Below, piece after piece: positions 1-12,720 of a DNA stretch of 64,000 nt. The first letter of the stretch is position 1; every line of letters begins with the position of its first letter. The notes beneath the pieces were generated by a model. The model saw nothing but the letters and a program-made list of their open reading frames with translations. It was not told the DNA's origin and made no database searches. Source of the DNA: Anaeramoeba flamelloides (lineage: Eukaryota > Metamonada > Anaeramoebidae); the NCBI GenBank assembly GCA_027625915.1, contig JANTQA010000063.1, positions 4,669,501 to 4,733,500 of the forward strand. Reading direction: 5' to 3'. The translations under genes and the position numbers were made by a program.

Positions 1-3000
1 TATATTAATCATCGATAAGCCAACTATAGATACCGACTTTAATCTCATTGATGTGGAACTCAGCAATCTGCTCGCCTGGTTATTTGGTGATGTGTAGACA
101 TTATTCAGATTGCCCCCATTGTTGTTATGGAATGAATCAATCATATTTTTTGTGGAATTAATCAAATTATAAACGATTTCAATGACAATTTTTGATTGTT
201 CGTCATCATTTAAATAATAATAATTTAATTCTTGAGAATACCAGGATAAAAATACACTCCGATAATTATTGTTATTTATATATTCACTCTTTGATAATTG
301 TAATAAAAATTTTAATTTTTCTAAATCAATTTGCTTGATCCCTCTTGGTATGATACCAAATATCGAAATAATAAATTCACAAACCAAATCAAATTCAAAA
401 TAGGTATCCAAAATTTGATAATAATTATAAATATTATCTAATATACCTAATTTAATTATTTGCATTTCATTTTCATTAATAATAATTAATTTGTCCACAA
501 ATATTTCAAAAAATGATATTATTTTTCTTTGAAATTGTTTTTTTAATTTTTTTAATACTTGGCTTAATCTGTTAACAATTGTATTAATTTTCGATCTCTT
601 TTTATCATTATTATTATTATCTTTTTGCTTTGTTTTATTTTCAATGGCTTTTAAAATTACCTTTTCTTCAAAAATACGTGATTTAATTAAAAAGTTGAAA
701 TAAATATCAAAGCATTTGATAATTTCTTTAATATCAATATTCATGAAATTATTATTATTATTATTATTATTATTCTGAACAAGATTTTTCTTCTGATCAT
801 TATCACCAGTATTTTTATTATTAAAAATTTGAATTAAAAATTTATATAAATGATGATAAAAATTAGCTCTGGATTTATATCTTTTTTTGTTAGTATTAGA
901 ATCAAAATCAAAATTATTGGCAAGATAGTTTTCTATAATTAATTTTGTTTTTGGTTGTGCGTCCATTAAATTAATCAGCGAATGGAAGGTTTTAAAAAAA
1001 GAATTTCTGGTTAGTTTATCTGAATAAGTAATAAAATAAATTAAACTATCGCATATCCGAGGAAAATAAATTGACAAAATATTTGTATCCAAATTAATTA
1101 ATTGCTTTAATATTGGCTTCAAAGTTCTTTGAAATGTTTGCCGATTTAAATGCGCCAATTTAGATAAATGATTTTTTTCACAACTGAATAATTGATGTAA
1201 TATTTGATTTTGAGAAAAAATTCTAGAGCACAAATTTAATTCAATTTTAATATGATGCTTTGTTAAATTACTCTCGTTTAATCGGAACAATAAGTCAAGA
1301 TTATCTTTATCACTATTTACATTGACATTGTTATTGTTGTACCTGTTATCCGATGTCAAAGGATTGTTTATCGAATTTTTGTTTTTAATTTTATATAACG
1401 GTATATTATATTTTAACCCTTCAATTAATTTTTTATTTTCAAAAAATTTTAATTTACCAAAAAATAGTAATTTAGGATCATTTTTTGTTTTAAGAGAATA
1501 ACATTGAAAAATTAAATAATAGTTTCCCTTTTTTAAATTATTTAAATCCAATTTTAAAGTTTCATTCCAAACCGGATCATTCTTATGATAATATACAATG
1601 CATTCATATTCTTTATAAGATAAATTCTTATCATTATTTTTATACATTTTAACTCGATTGAAATTTTCTCTGTTAATAATTGAAACAATTAATTTAATAG
1701 TCTTCTTTTTCTTTATTGAAGAGGAAATATTTGTTTTTTTGATAGTAATATAAAGATCATTTCTTTTTGTTAAATTATTTAGATTAATGCTTAATGATTT
1801 TTTATAAATTAGATTTAATTCATTATTTACTTTCATTTTCTTTTCTTGATCTTTTGAATTTTGTTTATTTTTATTTCCAGAAACTGAATAATCTTTTTTT
1901 TTTCCTTTTTCTTTTCCTCTTTCTTTTCCTCTTTCTTTCCCTCTTTCTTTTCCTCTTTCTTTCCCATTACTTTCCCCTTTTTGCTTTTCTGGTTCTTTAT
2001 TGAATTGATTAATTAAGCTTTTTAAAGATTGTTGATAATAATGAATTCTTACAGTAATCACTTCTTTTTCTGGAATGGCTGTTTTTTGCTTCAAATCTTC
2101 TATGATTTTTAAATGTAAATTCGGATAATCATTTTCAGAATTTAATATTACAATTGGCAAAAAATATTTATTTTGTTGTTGGGATTTGATTGGTGATTTT
2201 TGGAAAATGCTAGAAATCGGCCTTACACTACATCCATATGGTTTCCTAATATATGCATTCTCCGAGATTTGGCATTCTCTCGATTTGATATAAGATACAT
2301 ATTTATTAATTTTACACACCAAATATAAACTATTTATTTCATCTTGATTAAAATTAATGAAGAGCCCTTGTCGCTTTAAAAGTTTCTTTTTTTGTTCTTT
2401 GTTTGCTTTTTCATTGCCTTTCTCTTCTGTTTTCTTTTCTGGATTCTCTAACTGATGCTTTAAACCATTTAAAATAAATTCTTCACTAACCATTTGCTTT
2501 TTATTATCATCATAAATTGAAAAAATTAAGTCAAATGGATCACTTATTTCTAATCTGGATGCTAAATATGAGATATATAAATGAATTGGACCGTCTTTTG
2601 TTGTTTTTTCATTAATTGTCTGAATTGATGTGCTACTTTCTAATTTTGGAAATGGATTAAAAAATTGTTCTAAATCAAAAATGCTAGTTTCATTTGGATC
2701 GAAAAATCTTCCGGTAGAATCCCGAAAAAATATTTTATCAATTCTTTTACCTGCTTTTTTTAAAATTTGTAGAATTTTTTTCTTATAATGATATCTGTCT
2801 TTCTTTAAATTTATTTATTTGTTTGTTTTCAAAAGATTTTTAAAAATTATTTTGAATTAAAAAGAAATAATAATAGATGTTAAAAAATTTAATTGAATTT
2901 TTTTTTTTTTTTTTTGTCCCATTTGTAAAATAAAACCAAAACTGTAATTGAAGATATGATAATTTTCATTTAGAAAAACAAAAATTTTTAAATGGTGTAA

Positions 3001-6000
3001 ATTTGTAATATAAATGTATAATATTTCTTTCTGGTTATGTAAAATAATCCTCTAAGAAATAAATTTATCAAATTATGGATTTTTGAATTTCGAAGGACGA
3101 AAAAGTAACGATTTTTATTTTTATTTCCCAAATCTTGTTTGATCACAACAAGTAGAAATAATAAAATGATCTTTACAATTCAATTGAAAAGGTTAAATTG
3201 TTTTTCTTTGGTATTACTTGGACTCTTTCTGATTGAACTTTTGAGATTAAATTAAATTGTTTTTTCATTTGGAAATAATAGTCATAATTTGTTTATGGAA
3301 AATCAAATGAAAATTTTGTTCAACAAAATTTTCAATGAACAGTGGTGTGTTATTATTATTAAGTAAAAAATAAATTTTAAATTATTTTCAATTCCCAATG
3401 TAAAAAAAAAAAATAATAATAAAATATCGAAAATGTAAAAAAATCCAGTATCGACTTTTTAAAACACTTTGTTTATTAATTGTTAATTATGCCTTTGACT
3501 TTTTCTTTTTTAATAAAATAAAAATTTAATTTAAAATCTTTGTTTCAAAAAAAAATATTATCTCGATTGATAAAAATAAAAAATTAAAGAAAATTAATTT
3601 CAAAAAATTAAAAAACAATTTTGACTGACAAAAGAACGAGTTGTTTTTAATTTTAATAAAAAAAATGAAGAATTATTTTATTAAAAAATATATTTTTGGA
3701 ACAAAAATTAATTTCAAACAAAAATTAAAAAAATTAATGTCAAACAATGGTATAAATTAATAAAAACAACTCAATTATTGTATTTGAATTTATATTAAAA
3801 TATTGAGGCAATTAATAAATAAAATTAGAAGGCTTTGTGGTGAAATTATTTTAAATAATAACAATTTAGAAAATACTTATGTTAATTATTGCAAAGAGAT
3901 TCGTAAAAAACCTAAAATAAAAATAATAAAATTAATAAAGAAATAGTATTTTAAAATATTTGAAGAAATAAATCTAATAGAAACAAAAGATATTTTTTTC
4001 ATATATAAAATATTTATAATTTAATAAAATATAAAAAAAAATAAGTCAATTATTTTTTTTGATAAAATAAAATTTTACAAATTAGACCCCAGAAAAGAAA
4101 AAGGAAGAAGAACATTTATTTTCTTTAAAAAGAATATAAAAAATTTAATTTTAAATTGGATTAATAATCCTACCAAAGAAATAATAAATTTTATTTCAGA
4201 AAGAAAGATTTTATTTATTCATAAAATCTGGAGATGAAGGTAATTCCATTAAATGAAAGAAAAATCAATTAATTATACATTTAGTGAGATTTTCTTTCTA
4301 AAACTTATCTATAAAGGGATCATATACTATTGGAATTTGGTATTAAATTCTCAATTTGGATTTAAAAAAAAAACTCGTTACAAGAATTGTGGTGCTAAAT
4401 TTATTATTTGAACAAAAAAAAAACTCATAAAAAAATAATTGTTTTTATCTTTTTTTTTTTTTTAGACAATTGATATTAAAACAATTTTATGACACAATTA
4501 GTCATATATTAGTTCAGTATACTCTTGATAAATATATTAAAAATGAAAAAATCAAAATTTGGCGACAGAAATATTATACAAAAAGAAGTAATAGGAGTTT
4601 ATCAAGGAGATCCCATTTTCTATTTAATATTTGGATTTATCAGTCATTTTTTAATTGAAAAAAATTAAAGATTTAGTTTAAACAAATAAAAATATTTTGC
4701 AGATTGATTTAATTTTAATAATGGAAGGCACTATTCCAAAAATTCTCAAAAAGTTAATAATAATCTATAAAATTATTCTGGAATTTGGAATGAATCCAAA
4801 TAATGATAAAATATTAAAATCAAACCAGTTATATGAAATAAAATATTTAGGAATTTGGTTCGAAAAAGAAGAAGCATTTACAAACAAAACTTCAAAAAAG
4901 TAAAAGATAATTTTAAAAAAATCAAAATGATTTTTAGTAAACAAAAATTAGCAAATAAAGTAAAATTACAAATGTTCAAACCGATATGCATTAGCCAGTT
5001 ATTTTATGGATTAGTTATATTTAATCTAACTCAAAAAGATTTCGACTCAATTTAATAAATGTCTGGGACAAATAAAAAAAGTTCACAAAATTTTTGAAAT
5101 TAATCTACATTCTCCAAGAATAATATATTTAACTGAAGCAAAAAATTGATCAATTCAGGATTTTAATCAATAAAAAATGATATAAACCTTAAAATAAATT
5201 AAATTTCTGGGGTTTTGAGAACAATTCAAACAATTAAAATTTTTCAAAAAAAGAAAATGGAAATATTAATTGCAAAATATAAAACTTAAAATTATTAAAT
5301 GTAAATCAATTTAGAGAAAATATGATATTAAATAGTACCGGATGAAAAGGACAAGGATATTTTAAAATTATTAGTTCATATCACAATATAAATAAACGGC
5401 CGTGAAATAGAGCGTAGATTGCCGTTGAGTGCCTAGCATTTTTTTTAATTTATGAAATTAAAAGAAAATTTCAAAAATTTTCTGTTTATTACTAAAATTC
5501 AAAAAAAGCTAACGAAAGTGTTCGTCAATTGCCGTAGAGTGCCTAGCTTTTCCATAATTCAAATGAATGGAGAAAAATCAAAGATTTTACTCTTTTTTTT
5601 TTAAATTCTGAAAAAGCTAACGGCGGTTTTTTTTAATTTTTAAAAAAAACCTAAAATTGCAATATTATTTTTTTCTTTAATTCACTTTCTTTTAAATCAT
5701 TTTTTAAGACTCAATACATTGTATTTCAGCCCCCAGGGGACATAAAATTCGGATATTCCATAATTGATAAAGAGTCAAGTAAAATATCATACAAATATTA
5801 TGGTGAAACAAATGTTGAATTTTTTGGAGTCTATTTTCCCTTGAAAAATGATTTCTTGGATTAAAAGATTTTTTTTTGGAAAGTTTATACTGTTATTTGA
5901 AATATAAATGGGATTGAATTTTCACTTCCTTTTCTAGATTTTTCAATCCTAAATTGGGTTTCTCAATGAAGAAGTAGGTAGTAATTTGTGGCCTTATTTG

Positions 6001-6987
6001 AAAAAGAAATTGAAAATAAAGTGAAAATCTTTCCCATTTAAAATTCAAATACCAGTAGATAATTTTGTTCATTAACAGTCTTACAAACTGTTTTAACAAC
6101 TTTTTCTGTTCTCCTTTGTTACCGGTATTTTTGTAATAAATGGGAAAAAAATTTCACTTCATTTTCCTTTTTTGCTTTACATTAAAAGAATAAATTTTAA
6201 AGAAATAAGTTGGAAATTTGGGATCTTCTTTGTTTATTGCTTTATGCAATATTTTGGTATGGTTTGTGTGAAATAAAAATCCTAATTGAAAATTAGTTTG
6301 TGAAGATTTGTAAAACAAAAACGAAAGTGAGATGAAAATATTTCCCATTTAAATTGCAAATACATTTAATGAAATAAACCTTTTTCGGAGAGAATTTTTC
6401 ATTTGGAACGTTTGCTATTCTTTTGAAAGAAGAATTAATACACTCCTTTTTAACTAAAAAGAATTTTTAGTTTACAGTTGGTTTGGAGGGAGATAATAAA
6501 AAAAATTGTTTCCTCTTTCTGGTTAAAAAGAAAAAAACACGAAAATAATAGTTACCTTTTTTGTTTTCCTTGAAACAAAACGGGATCGTAATTTTAATAA
6601 GTCTTTGATTTCGTTTACAATTAATATTGTATCTTTTTGTTTCTTATTTTTTTTTTTATTCAGGAACGTTTTTAGTTTATAATGAAAATTAATCAGCGCA
6701 CTATCAAGTTCAATGATTGTGTCATCTAATTCGGGTACAGGAAAAAATGAACTTGAATTTTTTTGGGACTGTAGAGTGGGTATTTTTTTTTTCAATAAAA
6801 GAACCGAATTGTGAGGAAAGGCACCTTTTTGTTGGTTGTGATACTTTTTCCCATAATACCAACCCTTAGTTTTGTGGGTGATAATCACTTGTTCACGTAG
6901 ACCAAGTTCAAGACCGTCTGGTGATAAGGTGTGGTATGTATAGCGTGCAATTCCAAAACTTTGAAAGGGTTCCCAGTTTGTTGACAT
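1..6987 (-). CDS. DOCK-family Rho/Rac guanine nucleotide exchange factor (5' part, spliced, runs off left edge)
   Basis: DOCK proteins activate Rac/Cdc42 GTPases through a C-terminal DHR-2 domain (beyond this window) and bind phosphoinositides through DHR-1. Exon 1 is 6987-6556 (144 codons, ATG start) and ends at donor GTAACT. Exon 2 starts at 2802 and stays open for 934 codons to base 1. Residues about 10-68 form an SH3 domain (GWYYGKKY, KGAFPHNSV), as at the N-terminus of DOCK1-5. The helical region LIVNEIKDLLKLRSRF continues across the splice into RIDKIFFRDSTGRFFDPNET, colinear with DOCK1. Further on are SIYDDNKKQMVSEEF, YIRKPYGCSV, and DHR-1 from about residue 491 (RNDLYITIKK, YHKNDPVWNETLKLDL). 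A GKER repeat precedes DHR-1. Both splice ends are phase 0. Exon 2 has no in-frame ATG near its start, which requires the upstream exon. The acceptor (TTTAAAG) has a poor pyrimidine tract, so that boundary is the weakest point. Confidence 0.88.
3780..5390 (+). mobile_element. Decayed non-LTR retrotransposon (LINE) reverse transcriptase, copy 1
   Basis: Scattered frames encode reverse-transcriptase blocks in family order: ERKILFIHKSGDEGN (4199 on), TRIVVLNLLF, VIGVYQGDPIFYLIFGF (motif B, about 4585-4640), a remnant of the catalytic loop near 4700 (ADLILIMEG), then IKYLGIWF (about 4840) and the thumb-like ISQLFYGLVIF (about 5000). Frames are broken several times and the YxDD-type box is no longer intact. 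The same order occurs in the copy at 41040-43320. It lies in the DOCK intron, antisense to that gene. No endonuclease domain was seen. Confidence 0.7.
5399..5655. repeat. Modular hairpin cluster H1
   Basis: Two linker copies (GCCGTTGAGTGCCTAGC and GCCGTAGAGTGCCTAGC) introduce two different inverted repeats: a T-rich one (arms around AAAGAAAATTTCAAAAATTT) and one that pairs TTTTCCATAATTCAAATGAA with its partner ending AAATTCTGAAAAAGC. Both right arms end in CTAACG. It sits directly 3' of LINE copy 1 and belongs to the same family as five other clusters in the window. Confidence 0.75.
5894..6052. repeat. Short inverted-repeat (MITE-like) element
   Basis: The ends TTATTTGAAATATAAATGGG and, on the opposite strand, GTATTTGAATTTTAAATGGG form terminal inverted repeats of about 30 bases that continue into TTTTCAC. 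A sister element with the same termini lies at 6125-6363. No coding capacity. It is inside the DOCK intron. Confidence 0.6.
6125..6363. repeat. Short inverted-repeat (MITE-like) element, sister copy
   Basis: The termini GTATTTTTGTAATAAATGGG and, reversed, GTATTTGCAATTTAAATGGG match those of the element at 5894-6052, including the internal AAA-TTTCA block. It ends about 190 bases from the DOCK exon 1 donor. Non-coding. Confidence 0.6.
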
Positions 6988-7074
6988 ATTTAAGAAAAAA
7001 ATAAAAGATTCAAAGAGCCTTTCACAACGGCAAAAAATTAAAAATGAAAAAGCAAATTCTTTCTCAAGTAGTCT

Positions 7075-9259
7075 TTAATTTTGTAGAATTTCACCTAGAA
7101 TCATCAATTCTTTAGTTTGAGGGTTTAAAGAGTTTTCAACAACTGTATAATTATTCTCAGGGAATTCTAATAAACCCTTAGGGTAAAAAGCATAACACTT
7201 ATTTTGTTTGGGAAACCTACAGAAAAAGTAGAAGTAAAGATCTGCTCATTAAAGTTAAAATAAATGACTCAAGAAGAAAAAGAGGGTTCATACACAAAAA
7301 TATTTTTTATAACTATTATCTTCTGGGAGTATGGGTTATCCTGTGATCAATTTGTTACAACAAATTTGTTGAATTAATTGAACTTTTTTTGAGATTTCCA
7401 ACAAAACTCATCAGTTTTTGATATAAATGAAAAACAAGATTGAACTTGTTAATTAGATTGGATTTACTGGTTTCTAAAAAATAAACTAAAAAAAAATTTA
7501 CAATTCTTTTAACTGTTTATCTTTACTAAGAAATTTCAAAGGAAATAAATCGAAATTTAGGATCTCTCCTCATCTTTTATTTGATATTTTGTTGTCTTAT
7601 GTGATCAAAATAATGCGTGACAAAAGACTATAATCAGTGTTTCAAAATATAATCTGTGCTTTTTTTTTCTTCTTGTTTATATGGAACTTCCAATTCACTG
7701 TCCAGTGGTACACCTAAGTTCAAATTAATTTTGAAGGAAAATTATTGTTGTTTTGAGTATATTTTAAATTCGGAATTGCAAATTGTCAAAAATTTTTCGT
7801 AATATTCTTAATTTTTTTGTTTTTTTTCTGTTCTTTTGATTAACATTCTCTGCAAAATTACTCCTTTTTCGAATAACATTCAAATTTGTTCTTCATTTCC
7901 AGAATGTATTTTTTAAATAATAGAACTTTCAGAAACTTGTACTATACTTATTTTTTTTTTATTATCTCTTTCTTTGATTAGGTAATGTATAACCCTTCTC
8001 TAAAAACGAAACAGGTTTTTTATTTTGAAGCTTAGATAAAACTTATCTGACTGGGGTTATTTTGACAACAGCACATTGGGGTGTTTGTGAAATAAAAATC
8101 CGAAATGACAGATTCATAAGAATTGATGAATAAAAAAAAATTAGTAAAAAATACCTTATTTAAGGACTACATTTCCAATTAACCAATTTGCCTCTACACC
8201 TTATGATCCAATTTCATTAAAAATGTAAAAGAATGATCTTTAAAATATTCTACAATTCAAGATCAAAAATTATTTTATGTCATTTTTTTAATGAAAAATT
8301 CACTAAGAAATTTTGAGATACCGTAAACTCGAACACCCTTGTTAAGGATCGTGAAAATAAAAAAGAAAAATTATCACAATTTTTTAAACATTAAAAACAC
8401 TTCCTACATAACAACTTTAAAACTAAATGATCTTATTGTACATTGTTTGTGATCATTGAGTTTCATTGTTTTGTTACATTGTCTTCACAAACCAAAAAAC
8501 CGTTCCAATCCTACTATAAAAACTCTAAGACATAAAAATTGGTTGTATATTGTAAAATTGTGTTTTTTGAAATAGAAAATTCAATTTCCATCAAAAGATA
8601 AGATTTTCAACTCCACTGTACTTCACTCGAGTTAGTTTTAATTTGTAAAAACCAAGATAAAAATTAAATTTTCTCAATAAAAAAAAACCATGGAGACACA
8701 GAAAGCCTGAAAACTTGATCGTTTTGTTTAGAAATTGTTTAGATATTGTTTAAATCTGAGATTTTGGAATTTTGGAAATTGAAGATCTACATTGTGATAA
8801 GTTTTTTATAAGAATTTGTTTGTCAATTTCCAAAATCAAAAAATGGCTAACTTTTTTTAATCTTCTATTATAAATTTTATGGTTTATGTTGAGCTTTATT
8901 AATCATTTTACTGTTTTTTATACAAAATAAAATTTCAGAATAAAAAATAAATTTCAGGGTTTTTTTAAATTTTCATGGTAGGACTAGAAACGCTGTATCG
9001 ATTATTACAAGGTGGTAGTGATTTTGGTTTTTTCTTTTTTTTTTGTTTTTACTTGAATTAAATCTACCACCATAACTAAGGGAGTGTGTCTACCCGATTT
9101 TTTTGAGGTAAAAACAAGATCCATGTCAAAGGTACTTGCCGTTTTTAGTGCTTTTTTGATAATTTTTTTTTTTGGATAGTTTCTCTCAAAACCTAATTTT
9201 TTTATATCAAGAGTAATTGGTCTGAAGAAGTGGAGTAAAGTTTTTGAAGAGTTTTTCAT
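7075..9259 (-). CDS. Small three-exon gene of unknown function (131 aa predicted)
   Basis: I do not recognise this protein. Exons: 9259-9053 (ATG, 69 codons, donor GTAAAA), 7340-7294 (acceptor TCACAG, donor GTATGA) and 7216-7075 (acceptor CTGTAG, stop TAA). The phases agree (0, then 2) and each exon is open only in the chosen frame. Exon 1 is basic (FERNYPKKKIIKKALKTAS) and ends with HTPLVMVVDLIQ. The last exon reads KCYAFYPKGLLEFPENNYTV and ends ELMILGEILQN, with codon choice unlike the surrounding non-coding AT tract. The stop lies 87 bases upstream of the DOCK ATG on the same strand. The first intron (about 1.7 kb) contains a dispersed repeat. Additional small exons in that intron cannot be excluded. 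Confidence 0.55.
7610..8060. repeat. Dispersed repeat family R3, copy in an intron
   Basis: The sequence around 7640-7740 matches 46690-46800 in the same orientation and 36044-36160 in the opposite orientation. Shared blocks include a CTTCTT tract and, on the minus strand, the acceptor-like TTTGAACTTAGGTGTACCAC. The similarity continues about 300 bases further, to a block around TTTAAATAATAGAACTTT. This copy contains stops in the frame that is open at 36044-36157. Confidence 0.6.
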
Positions 9260-10609
9260 ATGAGGGTCTTGGGGAAAATTAAATTTCGAATTATTAGTCA
9301 GTTTTTGTTAAACAAATAAAAATATTGTGGTAGTTGAGAAAAAATGATCTTTTAATTTTAGGAATGTGAAATACCAGTGGATTTAATACAAGAAAAAACC
9401 AATTACCATAGCATTATTGGAAAGTCCCTTTGTTTCAAAATAACAAACATATAACTTATCCAAAAAATTCACTTTTCTCAATTTGAATATTTTAGAACTA
9501 TTTTTAGAACCCTTTCAGCTTATCTCAGATCTCAAAAAAAACCATTTAAAATTCACAAATATATATAAGTGTTCTAAAAATTGTTTAAAAATATTTTTTT
9601 TTTTCAAAAAGTCTGATTTTCTCCAACCTACTTTGTTATTTTTAAATACGATTTCTGGGAAATTCTAACATTTTTTAGCAAAAAATTCCATTTTTTCCTC
9701 ATTAGATGTCACTGATTAAATATTTGTGAGATTTTCCAATCACCCAACCCTGATAAAATATGCTAATCGGAAAAAATTCAATTACAAACATAACCATTAC
9801 ATATCAAATACAAATGACTACTATTTTTACAAAAATGATCAGATTTTAGAATTATCATATTTCTGTAAAAATAATCATTTAATCTGTGTTTTAACTGGAA
9901 TTTTTTTTTTTTATAACACAAAAAAAAGTCAATTTGAACAAAAACTACAATTTTCTCAGAACAAAAAGTAAAATTTCATAATTATAATAAATGAAAAAGT
10001 TCATTTTTTTTATTTCACAATTCTGAGAAATATTTGAAACAAAACCAAAACAAAAAAAAAAAAAAAATAATATTAGAAAAATAACAAAATTTTCACAAAA
10101 TGTTGGTATAAATCTGATAAAAAATCATTAAAGATCAAAAAAAAATAATGTATTATTTTGGTTAAAACCTTTTTGGTGAATTTTAATAATTGTATAAGGT
10201 GTAATATTTTTTTGGATTGATAAGGTATTCCCGAAGTTGATGAAATATCTCCCTAGTTAGTTTTCTTAAACTCTAGTATTGGAATTAACAACAACAACAC
10301 CAAAAATATAAATTGAGTTTTTTTATTGTTTTTTCATATTGATAATTTTCAAATTAAAAAAAATTCCTGTTAGTTAAAAAAATAAGCTAATAAAAATATA
10401 TGATTTTTTCCTTATTATACACGATTCTATTAGACTATAGGATGTACTAATGGTGAAAAATTTTGGGAGAGTATGACAAATATGTTATTTTCTGTCTTTT
10501 CTTATAAAAAATGACAAGATAATCAATTAATCTTTCAATTGTATTGTTTCTATTTTTTAGGGTTTTGTAAGGATTAAGGTAAGTTATTTATGAAAAATTG
10601 AAAAACATA

Positions 10610-10806
10610 CAGTCAGTTCCACTTTTAAATGCACAAACTTTAAACAAAATTTATGGTACAAAAAAAATTTATAATTAAGGCACAAAATTTGTAATTTTTT
10701 TTTTACTATTTATTTTACTAGAATCTGAATTTTGTGCCTTAATTTGAGATTTTTATTGAGCCTTAAATTTCGTTGTAGTTTGTGCCTATAAAAGTGGAAC
10801 TGTCTG
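10610..10806. mobile_element. Tc1/mariner-type MITE (197 bp) with TA target site
   Basis: The left end CAGTCAGTTCCACTTTTAAA and the complement of the right end, CAGACAGTTCCACTTTTATA, form about 30 bp terminal inverted repeats. Both are bordered by TA (10608-10609 and 10807-10808). A second internal inverted repeat pairs AAGGCACAAAATT with AATTTTGTGCCTT. No coding capacity. A partial copy lies at 39625-39757. The TA duplication and length are typical of non-autonomous Tc1/mariner elements. Confidence 0.82.
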
Positions 10807-10808
10807 TA

Positions 10809-11310
10809 ATCGTATTTTAGAGTATTGGTTACTTGGTATTTTTGTTCTTAACTCATCGATCTTGAACTTATATTGTATTTTAATAGGGGTTTAAAAATTC
10901 AATTTTTGACAATTTATGTATTTTTTTATTTTGAAATACAAATTGAAGAGTAAAAAGTTAAATAGATTGGTTGATATTTAATAAAAAATTTTTATTTTTT
11001 TGTTATAAATTGAAAATTGTATTTAGCTTTTACTTAATTAACTAAAAAAAAAAAAAAAAAAATTGTTTCAAAACCTTGAAATCAAACCAAACCCTAAATG
11101 AAAATTTCCATTTATAACCCATTAATCATATTTTATTTATAACTCATCTTTGAAAATATTATTTTTACACACTTTAAAAATTTTTTTAGAAGGTATATCT
11201 ATAAATTGCCAAAATTATCTTTTTAAACCACTATTAAAATTCATAATAAGTTCAAGATCGATGAACTAAGCACAAAAATAATAAGTTATCAACACCTAAT
11301 ATAACAGATT
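10809..11310. repeat. Foldback element with about 75 bp inverted repeats
   Basis: The block with TTAACTCATCGATCTTGAAC (about 10850) recurs inverted near 11250 (GTTCAAGATCGATGAACTAA). The matching extends from about 10815 to 10885 and from about 11230 to 11305, enclosing roughly 350 bases of AT-rich filler. The MITE at 10610-10806 ends at its left edge. Confidence 0.6.
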
Positions 11311-11929
11311 TTTTCATAAAAAATTTCGTTATTTCCAGCCTTAAATTACAAGAAAATACAATTCCACCATCCCAAAGTTAATAGAGCACTTATCTGTACC
11401 ATTATACTATTAAACTTGAGAAACCCACATATGTGTGAACTGTAGAGAAATGAACTAATTATTTTGCAACAAATTCATTTTTTCGAATTAAATTTTCACT
11501 AAAAAGTCCTCTTCTCTTTTTTTTTTTTTTTGTTTTTTTCAGATCGATTTAGAAAAAAGAAAAATTTGAAAATAATTTGTATTTTTTCAAAAGTCTTAAT
11601 TTTTTTTTTTTTTATTTTGATACTTTTTATTAATAAATAACATTTAAAAATTAATAATATTTTTAAAATAGAAAAAAAATAAATATAAATTTTGAATCTA
11701 AATAGTATCTAATAAAATTGATATTTATTTTATTTCCAATAATTGAATAAATAGATTGAAATTTAAAAGAATAATTGATTTTCGTTTTCGAATAGTAAGA
11801 ATATTTACTAGGAATTTTCATAATTTAAATTAGTTATTTAATATTTATATGATTTTTTTTTTTTGTTAGAATTATTAATTTAAATTAAGTTTTTTTTTGT
11901 TTCGAAATATTTCAAAAATTGAAAAATAA

Positions 11930-12720
11930 TAATAAAGTCTATTAATATTTTTAATCTTTGTGTTTTTAATAACTCACTGAAAAAACTAAGAAAATAACGA
12001 TAAGATAATTAATTATTGATTGTAAAATATTCAAATTAAAAAGTATTTACTCATATTAAAAGTAGAATTTCCCCGGTTCAAGAAAAGTGATTTTGGGAGA
12101 TTGTTTAATGTAATAATTTGTTTTTTTCATATTTTTATGTTGGTACAAAAAGGAAAAATTGATTCAAAAAATCCGAGTTGGAGAGAGAAACTAAATTTTT
12201 TTTCAAGTTCAAATGTCGATAATTTTATTGATATAATATATCTTTGTTATCAGGTGATGGAAAAAATAATTGGTTAAAGAATATAAAAATCTGTAGTTCC
12301 AATTAAACCAGTACTTTTTCCTCTTCTTGGGGGCATATCTATCACATTCCCTCATAATATACCAAAGACAAAATCAATTTCGAATCTAAATCCCTTGATA
12401 TTTAAAGTAATTTTTAAATTCGGATTAGAATTTGTTCTGATTTTTTCATATCTCTTTTAATTTGTCGATAATTTAAAGATTTAATTTATTTTCCAAAATT
12501 TACTCATTTTTTTTTTGAGAAAAAATTTGATGGTTGGTTACTTTATTTTTAGAATTTCTTTTTAAATAATAGAACTTTAAGAAATAAGTACCATTTTTAA
12601 TTTATTTTACATTGTTGAATTCTTTGATCGTTTAATTTTAAAAACCTTTGACTAAAAAGAAATATGTCTTTTAATTTACCAAAAAGGTTGTCATTTGTTA
12701 TTTAACAGCAGGAAATATAT
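11930..12720. repeat. Dispersed repeat R3, diverged copy
   Basis: 11930-12250 matches 35140-35430 in the same orientation (shared blocks AAAGTCTATT, GTTTTTAATAAC, TTTTGGGAGATT). 12370-12720 matches the other half of the 35-36 kb copy in inverted orientation (TTTTTAGAATTTCTTTTTAA, then ATAATAGAACTTTAAGA). It ends about 350 bases before the exportin-7 ATG. Confidence 0.55.

Larger units (their letters stand above)
2803..6555 (-). other. 3.75 kb intron of the DOCK gene filled with repeats
   Basis: This stretch separates the SH3 exon from the DHR-1 exon. It holds a degraded LINE reverse transcriptase on the plus strand (about 3780-5390), a hairpin cluster (5399-5655) and two short inverted-repeat elements (5894-6052 and 6125-6363). 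I see no exon inside it, and the flanking protein sequence is continuous with DOCK1 without it. Confidence 0.75.

Noticed and set aside
9361-9454. Plus-strand open stretch after an AG, reading ECEIPVDLIQEKTNYHSIIG
   Set aside because: About 30 codons; it faces the opposite-strand 131 aa gene and has no supporting exon.
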